From a virus: a stretch of 48,870 nt of DNA. Below the pieces are notes generated by a model. That model made no database searches, was not told the origin of the DNA, and saw only the letters and a program-made list of their open reading frames with translations. Shown here one piece after another: positions 1 to 7,729 of this stretch. A program made the translations under genes and the position numbers. Each line of letters starts with the position of its first letter. The stretch's first letter is position 1. The stretch lies in IMG/VR virus record IMGVR_UViG_3300036761_001677, positions 1 to 48,870 of that record; one strand, 5' to 3'.

Positions 1-58
1 TATGTAGTCCCTTAATAGCGGGCTGAATGGGGAAGCTAACAGGATCGGGTAGTGCCAT
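1..58 (-). CDS. 5' end of an unknown protein, truncated by the left edge
   Basis: An ATG at 58-56 opens a frame (MALPDPVSFPIQPAIKGLH) that is still open at base 1. An AAGG-type ribosome binding site lies 8 nt upstream, just past the stop of the preceding gene, so it continues the leftward tail operon. Only 19 residues are visible and no function can be given. Joining it to the right end of the window does not restore a sensible frame. Confidence 0.6.
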   Translation of the reverse strand, partial: MALPDPVSFPIQPAIKGLH

Positions 59-265
59 TTATGGTGCCTTCTTCCAACCGCTTATTATGGTAAGAGCTCC
101 CTGCTCATCCACTCCCTTAAGGTTCATCACCTGTTGTACCATCTGCGCATCAATAAGTTTGCTCTGTGCCCGTTGTAGTTCAGGGTCGAAGGTGGTCATT
201 AGAATTTCCATTGCACTAGCGATTCTTTCAAGAACAACCACCAGATCATCCATTGTTGCTGCCAT
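59..265 (-). CDS. Small helical protein of unknown function (68 aa)
   Basis: I do not recognise this protein. The start is the ATG at 265-263, preceded by GGAGG 4 nt upstream; an upstream in-frame ATG at 316 lacks such a site and lies deep inside the radical SAM gene. The product looks mostly alpha-helical, with a hydrophobic heptad-like stretch (VVVLERIASAMEILM) and no cysteine. It overlaps the end of the radical SAM gene by 20 nt, so it is probably translationally coupled to it. A role as partner or accessory of the Cys-rich/maturase pair is possible but unproven. Confidence 0.75.
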   Translation of the reverse strand: MAATMDDLVVVLERIASAMEILMTTFDPELQRAQSKLIDAQMVQQVMNLKGVDEQGALTIISGWKKAP

Positions 266-1394
266 ATTGCCTCCAGTACTCTTCTGTCCACTTTGCTTGA
301 ACCTTATGAACACCACATATATTCATAGGTCTATAAAACTCTCCCCTTTCAGAATATGCACCACCTATACACCATGCACATCCCCTCTCCCATTTGCACT
401 CAAGGCACTCTTTCGAGGATATCTTTGAGCGGGTTTGGCCTCTAACTATGCAGAACCTATCCTTGTGTGTAAATCCGTTCCAAACGTCCCCAACGTAGAA
501 GTCCAATTCACGAGTGGTCATTGTATGAGGAAGAAATCTGAAGCACGGATAGATCTTCCCGTTGATCCCAAGCGCTGGCATTGCTCCTGCCCCACACCAT
601 CCTCTATCGAGGTCTCCTATACCGCACTGGAAACTACTCTCAAGCATTCCCCAGTACAGATCATTCCTATGATCTAGTACGTATCCAACGCACTTCTCCA
701 TCTGCCTATCGAACTCCATAAGGTCATCTTCAGTCTCACCCATTGGCTCGAAGATGAAGTTCTGATTGATGTAATTTATTCCGAGGTCTTCATGTAGAAA
801 CTTTAAGGATCTAAATAGGAATGGTATTGAGCTTCTATTCAATGTGGACTTTGTGGTAGGAGCATTTCCGAATGCCTTACAGTAGTTCACATACCAGTCC
901 CATTCTCTCAGTATAGTACTCATAGAGTTACTTCTGTTCAGATTGTGTATCTCTGGACAACCATCCACACTAATACCAATTGATAGGTTCTTACTGTAAT
1001 CAAGTAGAAAGTCTCGTACCTTCTTGTCCCCAAACAAGGTTCCATTGGTAGATATGGAAGCTCTCCATCGAGTTGCCCAGTGATGCCCCATAGCCATAGA
1101 CGCAAATGCCCAGTACTCGAGGATAGAACGACAGAGATCAGGCCGCATGAGTGCATCACCACCAATAAAGTCAAGGCATAGTCCTTTCTCTATTAGCCAT
1201 GCGTCATTAGTTCCTAATACGGCTATAGGATCGGGATCACTGAGCATAACATCTATGAACCGCTTTGCATAATCTAATGGAAGGTCCCTTGGGGTCTTAT
1301 TGAGTTCATAGCAGTATGAACAACGAAGATTACAATCCTCCGTTACGTTAAATGTGATCTCCATACCATCATATTGATCCCTGGGTTTAATCAT
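246..1394 (-). CDS. Radical SAM/SPASM enzyme, peptide-maturase type
   Basis: Residues 21-28 carry the radical SAM signature C-x3-C-x2-C (CNLRCSYC), which binds the 4Fe-4S cluster that cleaves S-adenosylmethionine. GGD at 78-80 fits the SAM-binding GGE-type motif. The C-terminus has a SPASM-type cysteine set that binds auxiliary Fe-S clusters: C267, G279-x4-C284, then C330-x2-C333-x5-C339-x2-C342 and C360. The length (382 aa) is normal for SPASM maturases, which install thioether or other radical crosslinks in ribosomal peptides. Its ATG overlaps the stop of the 71-cysteine protein by one base (TGATG), so the two are translationally coupled; that protein is the obvious substrate candidate, by inference. 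An anaerobic-SMase-like role is an alternative. No peptidase or transporter lies alongside. Confidence 0.93.
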   Translation of the reverse strand: MIKPRDQYDGMEITFNVTEDCNLRCSYCYELNKTPRDLPLDYAKRFIDVMLSDPDPIAVLGTNDAWLIEKGLCLDFIGGDALMRPDLCRSILEYWAFASMAMGHHWATRWRASISTNGTLFGDKKVRDFLLDYSKNLSIGISVDGCPEIHNLNRSNSMSTILREWDWYVNYCKAFGNAPTTKSTLNRSSIPFLFRSLKFLHEDLGINYINQNFIFEPMGETEDDLMEFDRQMEKCVGYVLDHRNDLYWGMLESSFQCGIGDLDRGWCGAGAMPALGINGKIYPCFRFLPHTMTTRELDFYVGDVWNGFTHKDRFCIVRGQTRSKISSKECLECKWERGCAWCIGGAYSERGEFYRPMNICGVHKVQAKWTEEYWRQYGSNNG

Positions 1395-2641
1395 CAGTAG
1401 GACCCTGCATCAGCACCGTACCGCTGCGAATTGACACATCCACTAAAGCACGATTGATTGCACGAATTATAGCAATTTGATATGCAGCCAGTACTACAAT
1501 TATTCTCACAGCCTAAAGTACAGTCGTTATTTGTACATCCCCCAATACAGATATTTGAACACGATCCAGTACAGTTACTACTTGAACATGCTCCAGTACA
1601 GGAATTGGAACAAGCGGGTACTGTACATCCAGATCCACAGTACCCTGAGCAAACGTCCTTACAGCTCAGACGACAGTTAGAACCGCACCAGGAACTACAT
1701 ACAGTGATACACATACCTGAGCTGCAGCCGGCTCCACAACCTATACCACTACATGCACCCAAACAAATAGTGCTGCAACCACCCCCACATGTAGCACTGG
1801 CACAACCGCTAACGCACGAGACACTACAAGAAGTGCACATATTATTACAGGTAGCTCCACAAGTGCCACCGCCGCAAGCACCACCACCACAGTATAGATC
1901 ACATCCTGTATCGCACCAGTTGGCGCACCCAGAAGTATCGCATCCTCCAGAGCATATGAATGAACAAATAGCACAGAACGCATCACAGTTTCCCATACAC
2001 CCAGTACCAGAACATCCCCGTGCAGTACAGTACGCTGAACACCTTGGGGTGGAGCATGTCCCACCACATGATCTGCATTGTGTATAGCATGTGGCAGAAC
2101 AGTACTGATTGGCGCAGCCACCAGTACATGAACCTCCTGAACAAGTTCCTCCACAGCTATTAGAGCAGGTGTTTGAACAGGTAGCGATACAGGCGCTGGT
2201 ACAGATAGTAATGCAAGCACCAGTGCATAAGTTAGAACAGGCTGATGTTGAACAGCTGCTCTTACAGTTCCCTGTACATCCAGAACCGCATGAGCTATAA
2301 CATCCAAAGCACCTTGCTTTGTTCGCTGAATCGTCAGCTACCTGACGTGCTTCTTCAACATGTGTTGCGCGAACCTTGGTTATTCGAGCAGTTATGGTAT
2401 CAGCAAATGTAAAGTTAGAACCACCATAGTTCACCAATCCCTGTGTAGCAGTTCTGAGATCGTCAATGTGTTGTTTCCTGATTCGCTTTGTTCTTGCTGC
2501 TGGAGTATCAGTCCACGAAGCAGCTCCAAGTACTCGAGCTGTCCTCTGTAGTCCAATGTTCGTGAACGTCTCGGTCCAGTCTACTACCCGTACCTTTTTT
2601 CTGAGGAGAGGTTTTTGTGTGTACGAGTACTCAAAGCTCAT
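1394..2641 (-). CDS. Cys-repeat protein with fibre-type N-terminus, candidate maturase substrate
   Basis: This 415-aa protein has two parts. Residues 1-110 have no cysteine and contain two copies of a short motif of the type (K/R)IR-x2-H-(I/V)-x2-(L/A)R, near residues 52-63 and 88-99; this motif occurs, from memory, in surface and tail-fibre proteins. Residues 111-402 hold 71 cysteines (24%): 51 of the 70 spacings are C-x3-C, 15 are C-x4-C and 4 are C-x2-C. The intervening residues are mostly Gly, Ser, Thr, Asn and Ala. A 13-residue Cys-free tail follows. It lies at the end of the tail-fibre cluster and is coupled to the radical SAM gene by TGATG, and its start overlaps the upstream gene by ATGA. 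I infer a virion fibre or adhesin whose cysteines are modified; metal binding or a disulfide-rich stalk are alternatives. Confidence 0.88.
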   Translation of the reverse strand: MSFEYSYTQKPLLRKKVRVVDWTETFTNIGLQRTARVLGAASWTDTPAARTKRIRKQHIDDLRTATQGLVNYGGSNFTFADTITARITKVRATHVEEARQVADDSANKARCFGCYSSCGSGCTGNCKSSCSTSACSNLCTGACITICTSACIATCSNTCSNSCGGTCSGGSCTGGCANQYCSATCYTQCRSCGGTCSTPRCSAYCTARGCSGTGCMGNCDAFCAICSFICSGGCDTSGCANWCDTGCDLYCGGGACGGGTCGATCNNMCTSCSVSCVSGCASATCGGGCSTICLGACSGIGCGAGCSSGMCITVCSSWCGSNCRLSCKDVCSGYCGSGCTVPACSNSCTGACSSSNCTGSCSNICIGGCTNNDCTLGCENNCSTGCISNCYNSCNQSCFSGCVNSQRYGADAGSY

Positions 2642-2943
2642 TTTTCTTCTTTGCAGTCCTTAACGAATAGCAGTTCATTGTTCCCAAAGTCTATGTGAAC
2701 ATGCTTTCCTTGCATCGAGTGCTCTGCAACGATAACATTCCACCAGTCCTGTTCAAGGAATAGAGCATCTGCTTTGGCCTCGAGGGCTGCTTTCACGAAG
2801 ACCTTGGCTTTGTCCTCTGGACAACCATCGGGAATGTTCCGAGGATCTGCAGCCTGTGATGCACAGGATAATTGATTCTGGATTAGTCTCAGGCTGCTCA
2901 TCTCTTCCTCAGTAAGAAAAATACCAGTTCTTTCTGTTTCCAT
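2638..2943 (-). CDS. Unknown small protein (101 aa)
   Basis: The family is not recognised. It starts at an ATG with AGGAGG 5 nt upstream and ends in an ATGA overlap with the Cys-rich gene, so it belongs to the same translational unit. The first half is helical and acidic; three cysteines (26, 41, 97) show no motif. The C-terminal third (HVHIDFGNNELLFVKDCKEEK) looks like beta strands. A chaperone or assembly role for the neighbouring fibre genes is possible, from position alone. Confidence 0.8.
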   Translation of the reverse strand: METERTGIFLTEEEMSSLRLIQNQLSCASQAADPRNIPDGCPEDKAKVFVKAALEAKADALFLEQDWWNVIVAEHSMQGKHVHIDFGNNELLFVKDCKEEK

Positions 2944-2952
2944 TTGTTCCTC

Positions 2953-3225
2953 CTATGGAGCATAAACCGCATAGTGATATTGCTGTCCTTGATATCTTTC
3001 AATGTAGCCAAGGATCAGGTGCATTTCTATCAGCTCTCGTACCCTAATCTCAAGATTTGGGAGTTGTACGGAGCCGAGTGGATGATCAAGAATCTTCGCC
3101 TCTTTGTGCGTTGCGAGATCAGTGGATGTGGACTCAGTAACCTCAGAAGGTTTAGGTACAATGAGATCGGTCGCCTTTGGGGGTTTCGTAGGTGCAGGAA
3201 ATACGTCACGGGGTTGATCACTCAT
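2953..3225 (-). CDS. Unknown small protein (90 aa)
   Basis: The first 45 residues are rich in Pro, Thr, Ser and Lys and look disordered. The second half is a compact helical segment (NLEIRVRELIEMHLILGYIERYQ). The ATG overlaps the stop of the upstream tail-fibre-type gene (4 nt). No family is recognised; the location suggests a tail-associated or assembly protein. Confidence 0.72.
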   Translation of the reverse strand: MSDQPRDVFPAPTKPPKATDLIVPKPSEVTESTSTDLATHKEAKILDHPLGSVQLPNLEIRVRELIEMHLILGYIERYQGQQYHYAVYAP

Positions 3226-4055
3226 GCCATTTTCCTCGAAACGAGCTTAATATGCTTAGTAACTGCCGTGGTGTTCTTTAGGCCTAATCTTCCGTTCCAA
3301 TCCGAGATCCCTACTATAGAAGCAGTTATATAAGGAATAGTCTTGAGATAGTTCCCAGAACTAGATCCTGCAGCAGATGGCATGAAGCAGTCCAAACCAA
3401 AGTCTATCATAAGATAGGTACTTCCAGACATATCTTGATCTACAATAGTGGCCAATGTGCTATCCAATTTTGCTGATTTCAGTTCCTCATCGACAGATGG
3501 TACTGGGAGAGATACGATCGAATTATTATCATGTAGACTTCCAGTTGTAGGATCATTTCCGATATGTACAACTTTTGGCATCACATGATAGTCCTGAGTA
3601 TAATGTGCAGAGGCTGTATCAAGGTTCTCTACTCCGCCATCCAGAATATCAACGTTCACAAACGTCGAGTACTTCGGAGCTATTCCTTCTCGGCCAGCAA
3701 GTAGAAGATACTGGGTATGATCATCATCCCCAAGACCTATGAGGCCACTATGATCTATCCCGTTCACTGGCCCAATCATAACCGAGGACGAGTCCCAGTA
3801 GAGTCTCTTTGAGGTACTATCGAACTGTATTGCACCCAAAATACCCGTACTAATTGGGATCCCACTTAGTATGCTCACGATCGAGCATTCTCCAACTCGG
3901 TGCTTCATCACAGGGGTCACTGTCGGGTCCCAGGTATGCTCTATTAGGAACATCTGTTTGAAGAGTACCTTTAGTGTCAAAATAGCATCGCAGGAGACTG
4001 CTCCAAAGTCTCCTGACTCCGGGTCGTTTAGAAAGTCACTGTTCCAGACTGCCAT
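3222..4055 (-). CDS. Tail-fibre-type structural protein 1
   Basis: A 277-aa protein containing the segment GLGDDDHTQYLLLAGREG near residues 106-123, a short motif repeated in many phage tail-fibre and baseplate-type proteins. It is the third of three adjacent genes that each carry a version of this motif (also 4065-4847 and 4844-5623). The rest is rich in beta-type sequence. Inference: trimeric receptor-binding or fibre protein. No enzymatic motif is visible. Confidence 0.75.
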   Translation of the reverse strand: MAVWNSDFLNDPESGDFGAVSCDAILTLKVLFKQMFLIEHTWDPTVTPVMKHRVGECSIVSILSGIPISTGILGAIQFDSTSKRLYWDSSSVMIGPVNGIDHSGLIGLGDDDHTQYLLLAGREGIAPKYSTFVNVDILDGGVENLDTASAHYTQDYHVMPKVVHIGNDPTTGSLHDNNSIVSLPVPSVDEELKSAKLDSTLATIVDQDMSGSTYLMIDFGLDCFMPSAAGSSSGNYLKTIPYITASIVGISDWNGRLGLKNTTAVTKHIKLVSRKMA

Positions 4056-4064
4056 GTTCTCTTC

Positions 4065-4847
4065 CTAGCTCTTTATCTTGTATCCCCAAACTTGGGGATC
4101 TGTAGAAGAATATAGCCCACAATTTCCAGACCCAGCATCCGAGAAGTATATTGGGTACCCCGTTGGAAAGCCTGTAGAAAGTGCCCTCGGCCAGAACAGG
4201 TAGTTATCTGTAGGTACCTTTACCATATAAGTAGGCGAACCCACATAGGAGTATATTCCTGCCTCGCTCGAAAAGTTTCCTCTACTAATAGAACCTGCTG
4301 ATAGATGACGGGCGACTATCGCGGCATTTGGAACAGGATGTGCAATAAGCCATGATAGATCCCTATGAGTCTCAGGAAGCGCCGAGCCAGCATTTGAATT
4401 AAAATCTGTTACCTCAAGTGCATCAGCCGCTACTAAATGGATCTCAGAAGCTATAGGTCTTGTATTGTCCTTCAAGTAGTACTGAGTATGATCTGCATCG
4501 ACATCGAGATTTGTTAGTTCATTATGACTATTCGTAGCGAGAACCATAAAGTTCCCATCGCTATCTATAACGTACAGTCTGTTTTCTTCTAAATCAAAGT
4601 GTAGGCTCCCTGTATTCTTCGGAGTGAAAGCAAGGCGATCTGTAGTGAGGGTATGCACCTTACACCATCCAACTTTCGAGATCGGATGGGATCCATTCGC
4701 GCTTCCCCCATAGAATAGATGCTCATCAAAGACTCCATTGTTACAACTTGCCCTCTCACGAATGAGCAACTTCATATTCTGTAGTACTATATGGAGGGTA
4801 TTCGCTTGGACTGTACCCCCATCAGGGTAATCATCTTGCCAGATCAT
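4065..4847 (-). CDS. Tail-fibre-type structural protein 2
   Basis: A 260-aa protein with the tail-fibre motif in the form LDVDADHTQYYLKDNTRPI near residues 118-136. It overlaps the upstream gene 4844-5623 by 4 nt and is followed 9 nt downstream by 3222-4055. The three genes look like diverged paralogues of one fibre or adapter protein, each similar in size. The C-terminal region is beta-rich and differs from its neighbours, as expected for host-contact domains. Confidence 0.75.
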   Translation of the reverse strand: MIWQDDYPDGGTVQANTLHIVLQNMKLLIRERASCNNGVFDEHLFYGGSANGSHPISKVGWCKVHTLTTDRLAFTPKNTGSLHFDLEENRLYVIDSDGNFMVLATNSHNELTNLDVDADHTQYYLKDNTRPIASEIHLVAADALEVTDFNSNAGSALPETHRDLSWLIAHPVPNAAIVARHLSAGSISRGNFSSEAGIYSYVGSPTYMVKVPTDNYLFWPRALSTGFPTGYPIYFSDAGSGNCGLYSSTDPQVWGYKIKS

Positions 4848-5623
4848 ACTGAGAGGTACCTCTGCCGTACCCTATACGTGTACGTTAAGATACTATTATT
4901 ATATAGTACTAATCCTCCTGGGTACAAAAGAAGTGTAACGTCCTCTGTATTAGATCCGTTCTGTAATAGTACTTGTGGTACAAATCCATAATAGCTCAAT
5001 GGGATATACTTGCTCACAAAGGCACCAATAGTATCATTGTACTCTACGGTACTAATCTTCAGTTTCGTACCAGATATAATTCCGTCTTTTACAACGGACG
5101 CATTCCCAAGAGCTGGATGGGATTCTGCCGAATGCCCCTTTGTTAAGAACTGACCGTATTCCTTCGTTCCAGCAACACCAGTCGAAGGCATTAGAAGCTG
5201 CCCACCCATATTGAGGTCCCCAGTTGGGACCATCCCGCCATTCAGTTTAAGGTACTGAGGATGGGAATCATCGAGAAGATCAGCAAGAGCTCCATGGTCG
5301 AGTGTGCACAGAACAATCCATGCGCTGCTATGGTAGCACATGAGCTTATATAGATGGGGAGATGAACCATCATCGTAGAGGTATAATGCACCTTCCTGTG
5401 GATTAACTACGCCGGCCGGGTTGTTCCCTCTGTCGGCAAGTCCAACATGCCCCATCCAGTGCTTCCCCTGGTCAGCCTCTGAAAAGGCCATTCCCCACTG
5501 ATGTTGGACTTCCATACGGTCTTGAATACCGACTTTGGCTTTTTGGATCTCCCAACGGATCTGGTCCCGAGGAACGAGATTACTTGGAGTTCCTTCATAG
5601 GAGCTATCCCAGATGAAGGTCAT
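4844..5623 (-). CDS. Tail-fibre-type structural protein 3
   Basis: A 259-aa protein. The N-terminal part (WEIQKAKVGIQDRMEVQHQWG) is helical, and residues around 109-136 carry LLDDSHPQYLKLNGG followed by a GDLNMGGQ segment, the classic phage tail-fibre motif. The ATG overlaps the end of the adaptor gene by 4 nt. As the first fibre-type gene after the adaptor, it may be the one that anchors fibres to the tail; this is inference from order. Confidence 0.78.
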   Translation of the reverse strand: MTFIWDSSYEGTPSNLVPRDQIRWEIQKAKVGIQDRMEVQHQWGMAFSEADQGKHWMGHVGLADRGNNPAGVVNPQEGALYLYDDGSSPHLYKLMCYHSSAWIVLCTLDHGALADLLDDSHPQYLKLNGGMVPTGDLNMGGQLLMPSTGVAGTKEYGQFLTKGHSAESHPALGNASVVKDGIISGTKLKISTVEYNDTIGAFVSKYIPLSYYGFVPQVLLQNGSNTEDVTLLLYPGGLVLYNNSILTYTYRVRQRYLSV

Positions 5624-6510
5624 TTCATTCTCACCTTCATCCGGCGCTTCTGATACTGTTGCTCGACTTCGTAGTCGTCCCGGCGGTTAATTGCCATATC
5701 GACGAACGATGCTTTCTTCTCCGTGGCTCGAGCTGGTTCCATCAGGTTCTCGAAGCCTCTATAGATTGCCCCGGCTATGATGCACTCATGCCATATCTCA
5801 GGGAGTTCAGAGGAGAGTGCAGGGAATGCCGTAAGTAGCCGAGTAGGGTACCTTCGATAGTACATCCGGAGCCATACTGACTCTTCAGGTGCACTATCAA
5901 AAATAAGGGTGTTGCCCCTCCGTGCGAACTTTGAAGGAGTACCGATTGACTTCGGGCTGATTCCTGCTATCTCGTTCCAAGCAACGTGATTCAGGGATGA
6001 ACCCTCATCAGCAGTCTCGAGCCGCTCGACTGTGTGAAGTGCCTGATTTATATCAAGTCCTGTAACTACAGGTAGCCAGACTTTCTTCGACCGGATAGTG
6101 TACTTTGTACCAGAAGGCCAGACCTGTGAGAAGTTCGGGTAGACATATGCCCTTGCAGTAACCTGATCATAGTCAACGATTATCGCTTCATCAGTCCCGA
6201 TCGTGACTACTGCATCGTTGTACGCATCAGCAAAGGCCATTGAGGGAGAATCGAGAATCATGTACAATAGAGTCGTATCGTAGCCGCTCGTCTGATCAAT
6301 ATAGTAGGGAGCAAGCTCAAAGTTCTTATCCCCTTCCAAAATATGGAAGCGCTTTGGGGGGAACATCCTCTGTCTGTAGTAACCACAGAGTTCGTATTGT
6401 GCCCAGTTCAACCATCCCACAATACGGCCATAGCCCGGGTTAGGGGCTGCGAAGTCTGTCCGGTTTCCGAGAGCTGCTTGGACCTCAGCTATCATTTCAG
6501 CAGTGGTCAT
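5620..6510 (-). CDS. Putative head-tail adaptor (neck) protein
   Basis: A 296-aa protein. The N-terminus (MTTAEMIAEVQAALGNRTDF, then IVGWLNWAQYELCGYY) has the pattern of podovirus adaptor or tail-tubular-A-like proteins: a helical start with a conserved 'I-x2-WLN-A-Q' segment. The middle is beta-rich. It sits between capsid-related genes and the fibres and close in order to structural genes, as expected of a connector that docks on the portal ring. It could instead be another neck component. ATGA overlaps link it to the fibre gene downstream. Confidence 0.6.
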   Translation of the reverse strand: MTTAEMIAEVQAALGNRTDFAAPNPGYGRIVGWLNWAQYELCGYYRQRMFPPKRFHILEGDKNFELAPYYIDQTSGYDTTLLYMILDSPSMAFADAYNDAVVTIGTDEAIIVDYDQVTARAYVYPNFSQVWPSGTKYTIRSKKVWLPVVTGLDINQALHTVERLETADEGSSLNHVAWNEIAGISPKSIGTPSKFARRGNTLIFDSAPEESVWLRMYYRRYPTRLLTAFPALSSELPEIWHECIIAGAIYRGFENLMEPARATEKKASFVDMAINRRDDYEVEQQYQKRRMKVRMK

Positions 6511-6663
6511 TTAATCCCCCGAATCAGGAGCGCCACTCGATTGATCCCAGCACGTTGAACAAATGTGCTTCCCTGCCCTATTCACTTGGAGATACGACTC
6601 TGGAAAGGTTCTTCCACACCGGTCGCAATCTCTCCATTTTTCTCCGAGCAGTTGAGGTCTCAT
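6511..6663 (-). CDS. Zinc-ribbon microprotein (50 aa)
   Basis: A 50-residue gene between the adaptor and the membrane protein. It begins at the ATG at 6663 (ATGA overlap with the preceding stop) and ends in TAA, immediately followed by the adaptor's ATG. It has a treble-clef or zinc-ribbon pair: C13-x2-C16-G and C35-x2-C38. Such CxxC...CxxC proteins bind one zinc ion; the partner is unknown. Tight packing on both sides supports it being real. Confidence 0.75.
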   Translation of the reverse strand: MRPQLLGEKWRDCDRCGRTFPESYLQVNRAGKHICSTCWDQSSGAPDSGD

Positions 6664-6917
6664 GGATGAGTGGATAACCTCATATGATCATCAAGTCGAG
6701 TATTTAGTGAATCGATCTTTACCTCTATAGCACTAACTTTCGACTTTATGTCACTGACGTCCGATGTTAGAGTATCAAGGTTCCCAAGTTGTCGGCTTAG
6801 TCCAGCTTGATACATATTGAACAATAAACTAATCGCAAGGAGTACTATTGCACTTAATACTCCTGCGATCCATGCGTTTATATGGTTCTTCTGAGGTCTT
6901 TGATGTTGATCTGACAT
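6660..6917 (-). CDS. Small membrane protein with coiled coil
   Basis: An 85-aa protein: a short polar N-terminus, one transmembrane helix at about residues 14-35 (WIAGVLSAIVLLAISLLFNM), then a hydrophilic heptad-type region (LDTLTSDVSDIKSKVSAIEVKI) that should form a coiled coil. The topology resembles small phage lysis or membrane-anchor proteins such as inner-membrane spanins, but nothing in the sequence proves this. The position amid head genes is unusual for a spanin. Confidence 0.75.
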   Translation of the reverse strand: MSDQHQRPQKNHINAWIAGVLSAIVLLAISLLFNMYQAGLSRQLGNLDTLTSDVSDIKSKVSAIEVKIDSLNTRLDDHMRLSTHP

Positions 6918-7204
6918 TATGCACCATCATCAAAGGCAATCATGCACCTCCCTGCTGAGCAGGTGAGGGTCACGTTCTTCACCCATGTTTTCAAGTTGAA
7001 CACCCAGGATCCACTTGTTGCTCCTGCCTGAGCTTGAAGTATGATCTGTCCAGAATCAGTGTCGGTGAGACTGAACGTATCAGCGGCTGCTGTGAAGCTG
7101 TCCCATACAACGAGTTGGGTCCTTCGCTTCATTTCCATAGTGAGAGCATCACCTGTAGCAGCAAAGGTCGCTACATTAGTCGCTGGAAGATATGCTGCGG
7201 CCAT
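6917..7204 (-). CDS. Small virion-type beta protein (95 aa)
   Basis: A 95-aa protein rich in Ala, Thr and Val with a beta-sandwich look (LVVWDSFTAAADTFSLTDTDSGQIILQAQAG). No family is recognised. It lies just after the hairpin that follows the capsid-side genes, so it may be made at reduced level. A minor head or decoration protein is plausible. Confidence 0.65.
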   Translation of the reverse strand: MAAAYLPATNVATFAATGDALTMEMKRRTQLVVWDSFTAAADTFSLTDTDSGQIILQAQAGATSGSWVFNLKTWVKNVTLTCSAGRCMIAFDDGA

Positions 7205-7214
7205 TTTATTCTCC

Positions 7215-7243
7215 TAAGAAAGCGGGGAGCCGGAGCCCCCCGC
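7215..7243 (-). terminator. Probable leaky terminator after the capsid genes
   Basis: Bases 7222-7243 form a strong GC hairpin (8 pairs, one mismatch, 4-nt loop CGGA). On the minus strand it is followed by TTTCTT, a short U-tract. It lies between 7263-7715 and 6917-7204 in the leftward direction. A partial terminator here would raise capsid-side over distal transcripts. The U-tract is weak, so termination is likely incomplete. Confidence 0.5.
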
Positions 7244-7262
7244 CATTCCTTTTCGACTGAAC

Positions 7263-7715
7263 TTAGTTCGTCCAGGTCCCTTGACCACCAACGATCAACC
7301 AGTCCGTCAGGCCGTTCGACACAATGGTGACCCAATCGTCGACCTTTGCGGTTGCCTTCGTGAGCTTGATGTTGTTGTTCGCGGTGCCGTTCGAGGTGAA
7401 CAGTGTACAGGTGTTGGCACCCGTAACTGCATAGATACATCCCCAGATCGCATCCGATGCGTTGCTCTGGATCGTGATCAGCGCTCCACCTGCCGCCATG
7501 TGGTGCACGACAGTCAGCATGAAGCCTGGATCTAGCGTAGCCACCTGTGGGAGCGTGATCGTGAGGGCATCCGTTGCGATCACGATTATTCCACCGTTGT
7601 GGATTGACGAGATCGCCAACCCAGTCGTCGGTGTGAAGATCTGACGGCCCGATGCAATGACCCTATGATGAGTTACTGCAAGGGGGTCGTTCGCGACGGT
7701 AACTGAAATAGCCAT
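7263..7715 (-). CDS. Probable head decoration or minor virion protein (150 aa)
   Basis: A 150-aa beta-rich protein. Repeated short strands (GGIIVIATDALTITLPQV, then LITIQSNASDAIWG) resemble generic phage decoration or fibre-head domains. It sits 15 nt downstream of the major capsid gene. No enzymatic motif is visible. Position and composition support a capsid-exterior role; this is inference. Confidence 0.65.
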   Translation of the reverse strand: MAISVTVANDPLAVTHHRVIASGRQIFTPTTGLAISSIHNGGIIVIATDALTITLPQVATLDPGFMLTVVHHMAAGGALITIQSNASDAIWGCIYAVTGANTCTLFTSNGTANNNIKLTKATAKVDDWVTIVSNGLTDWLIVGGQGTWTN

Positions 7716-7729
7716 GTGCTACTCCTTTG

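Noticed and set aside
1482-2087. Long plus-strand frame rich in Pro, Val, Gln and His across the Cys-rich gene
   Set aside because: It is a by-product of the Cys-codon periodicity on the other strand, with no ribosome site.
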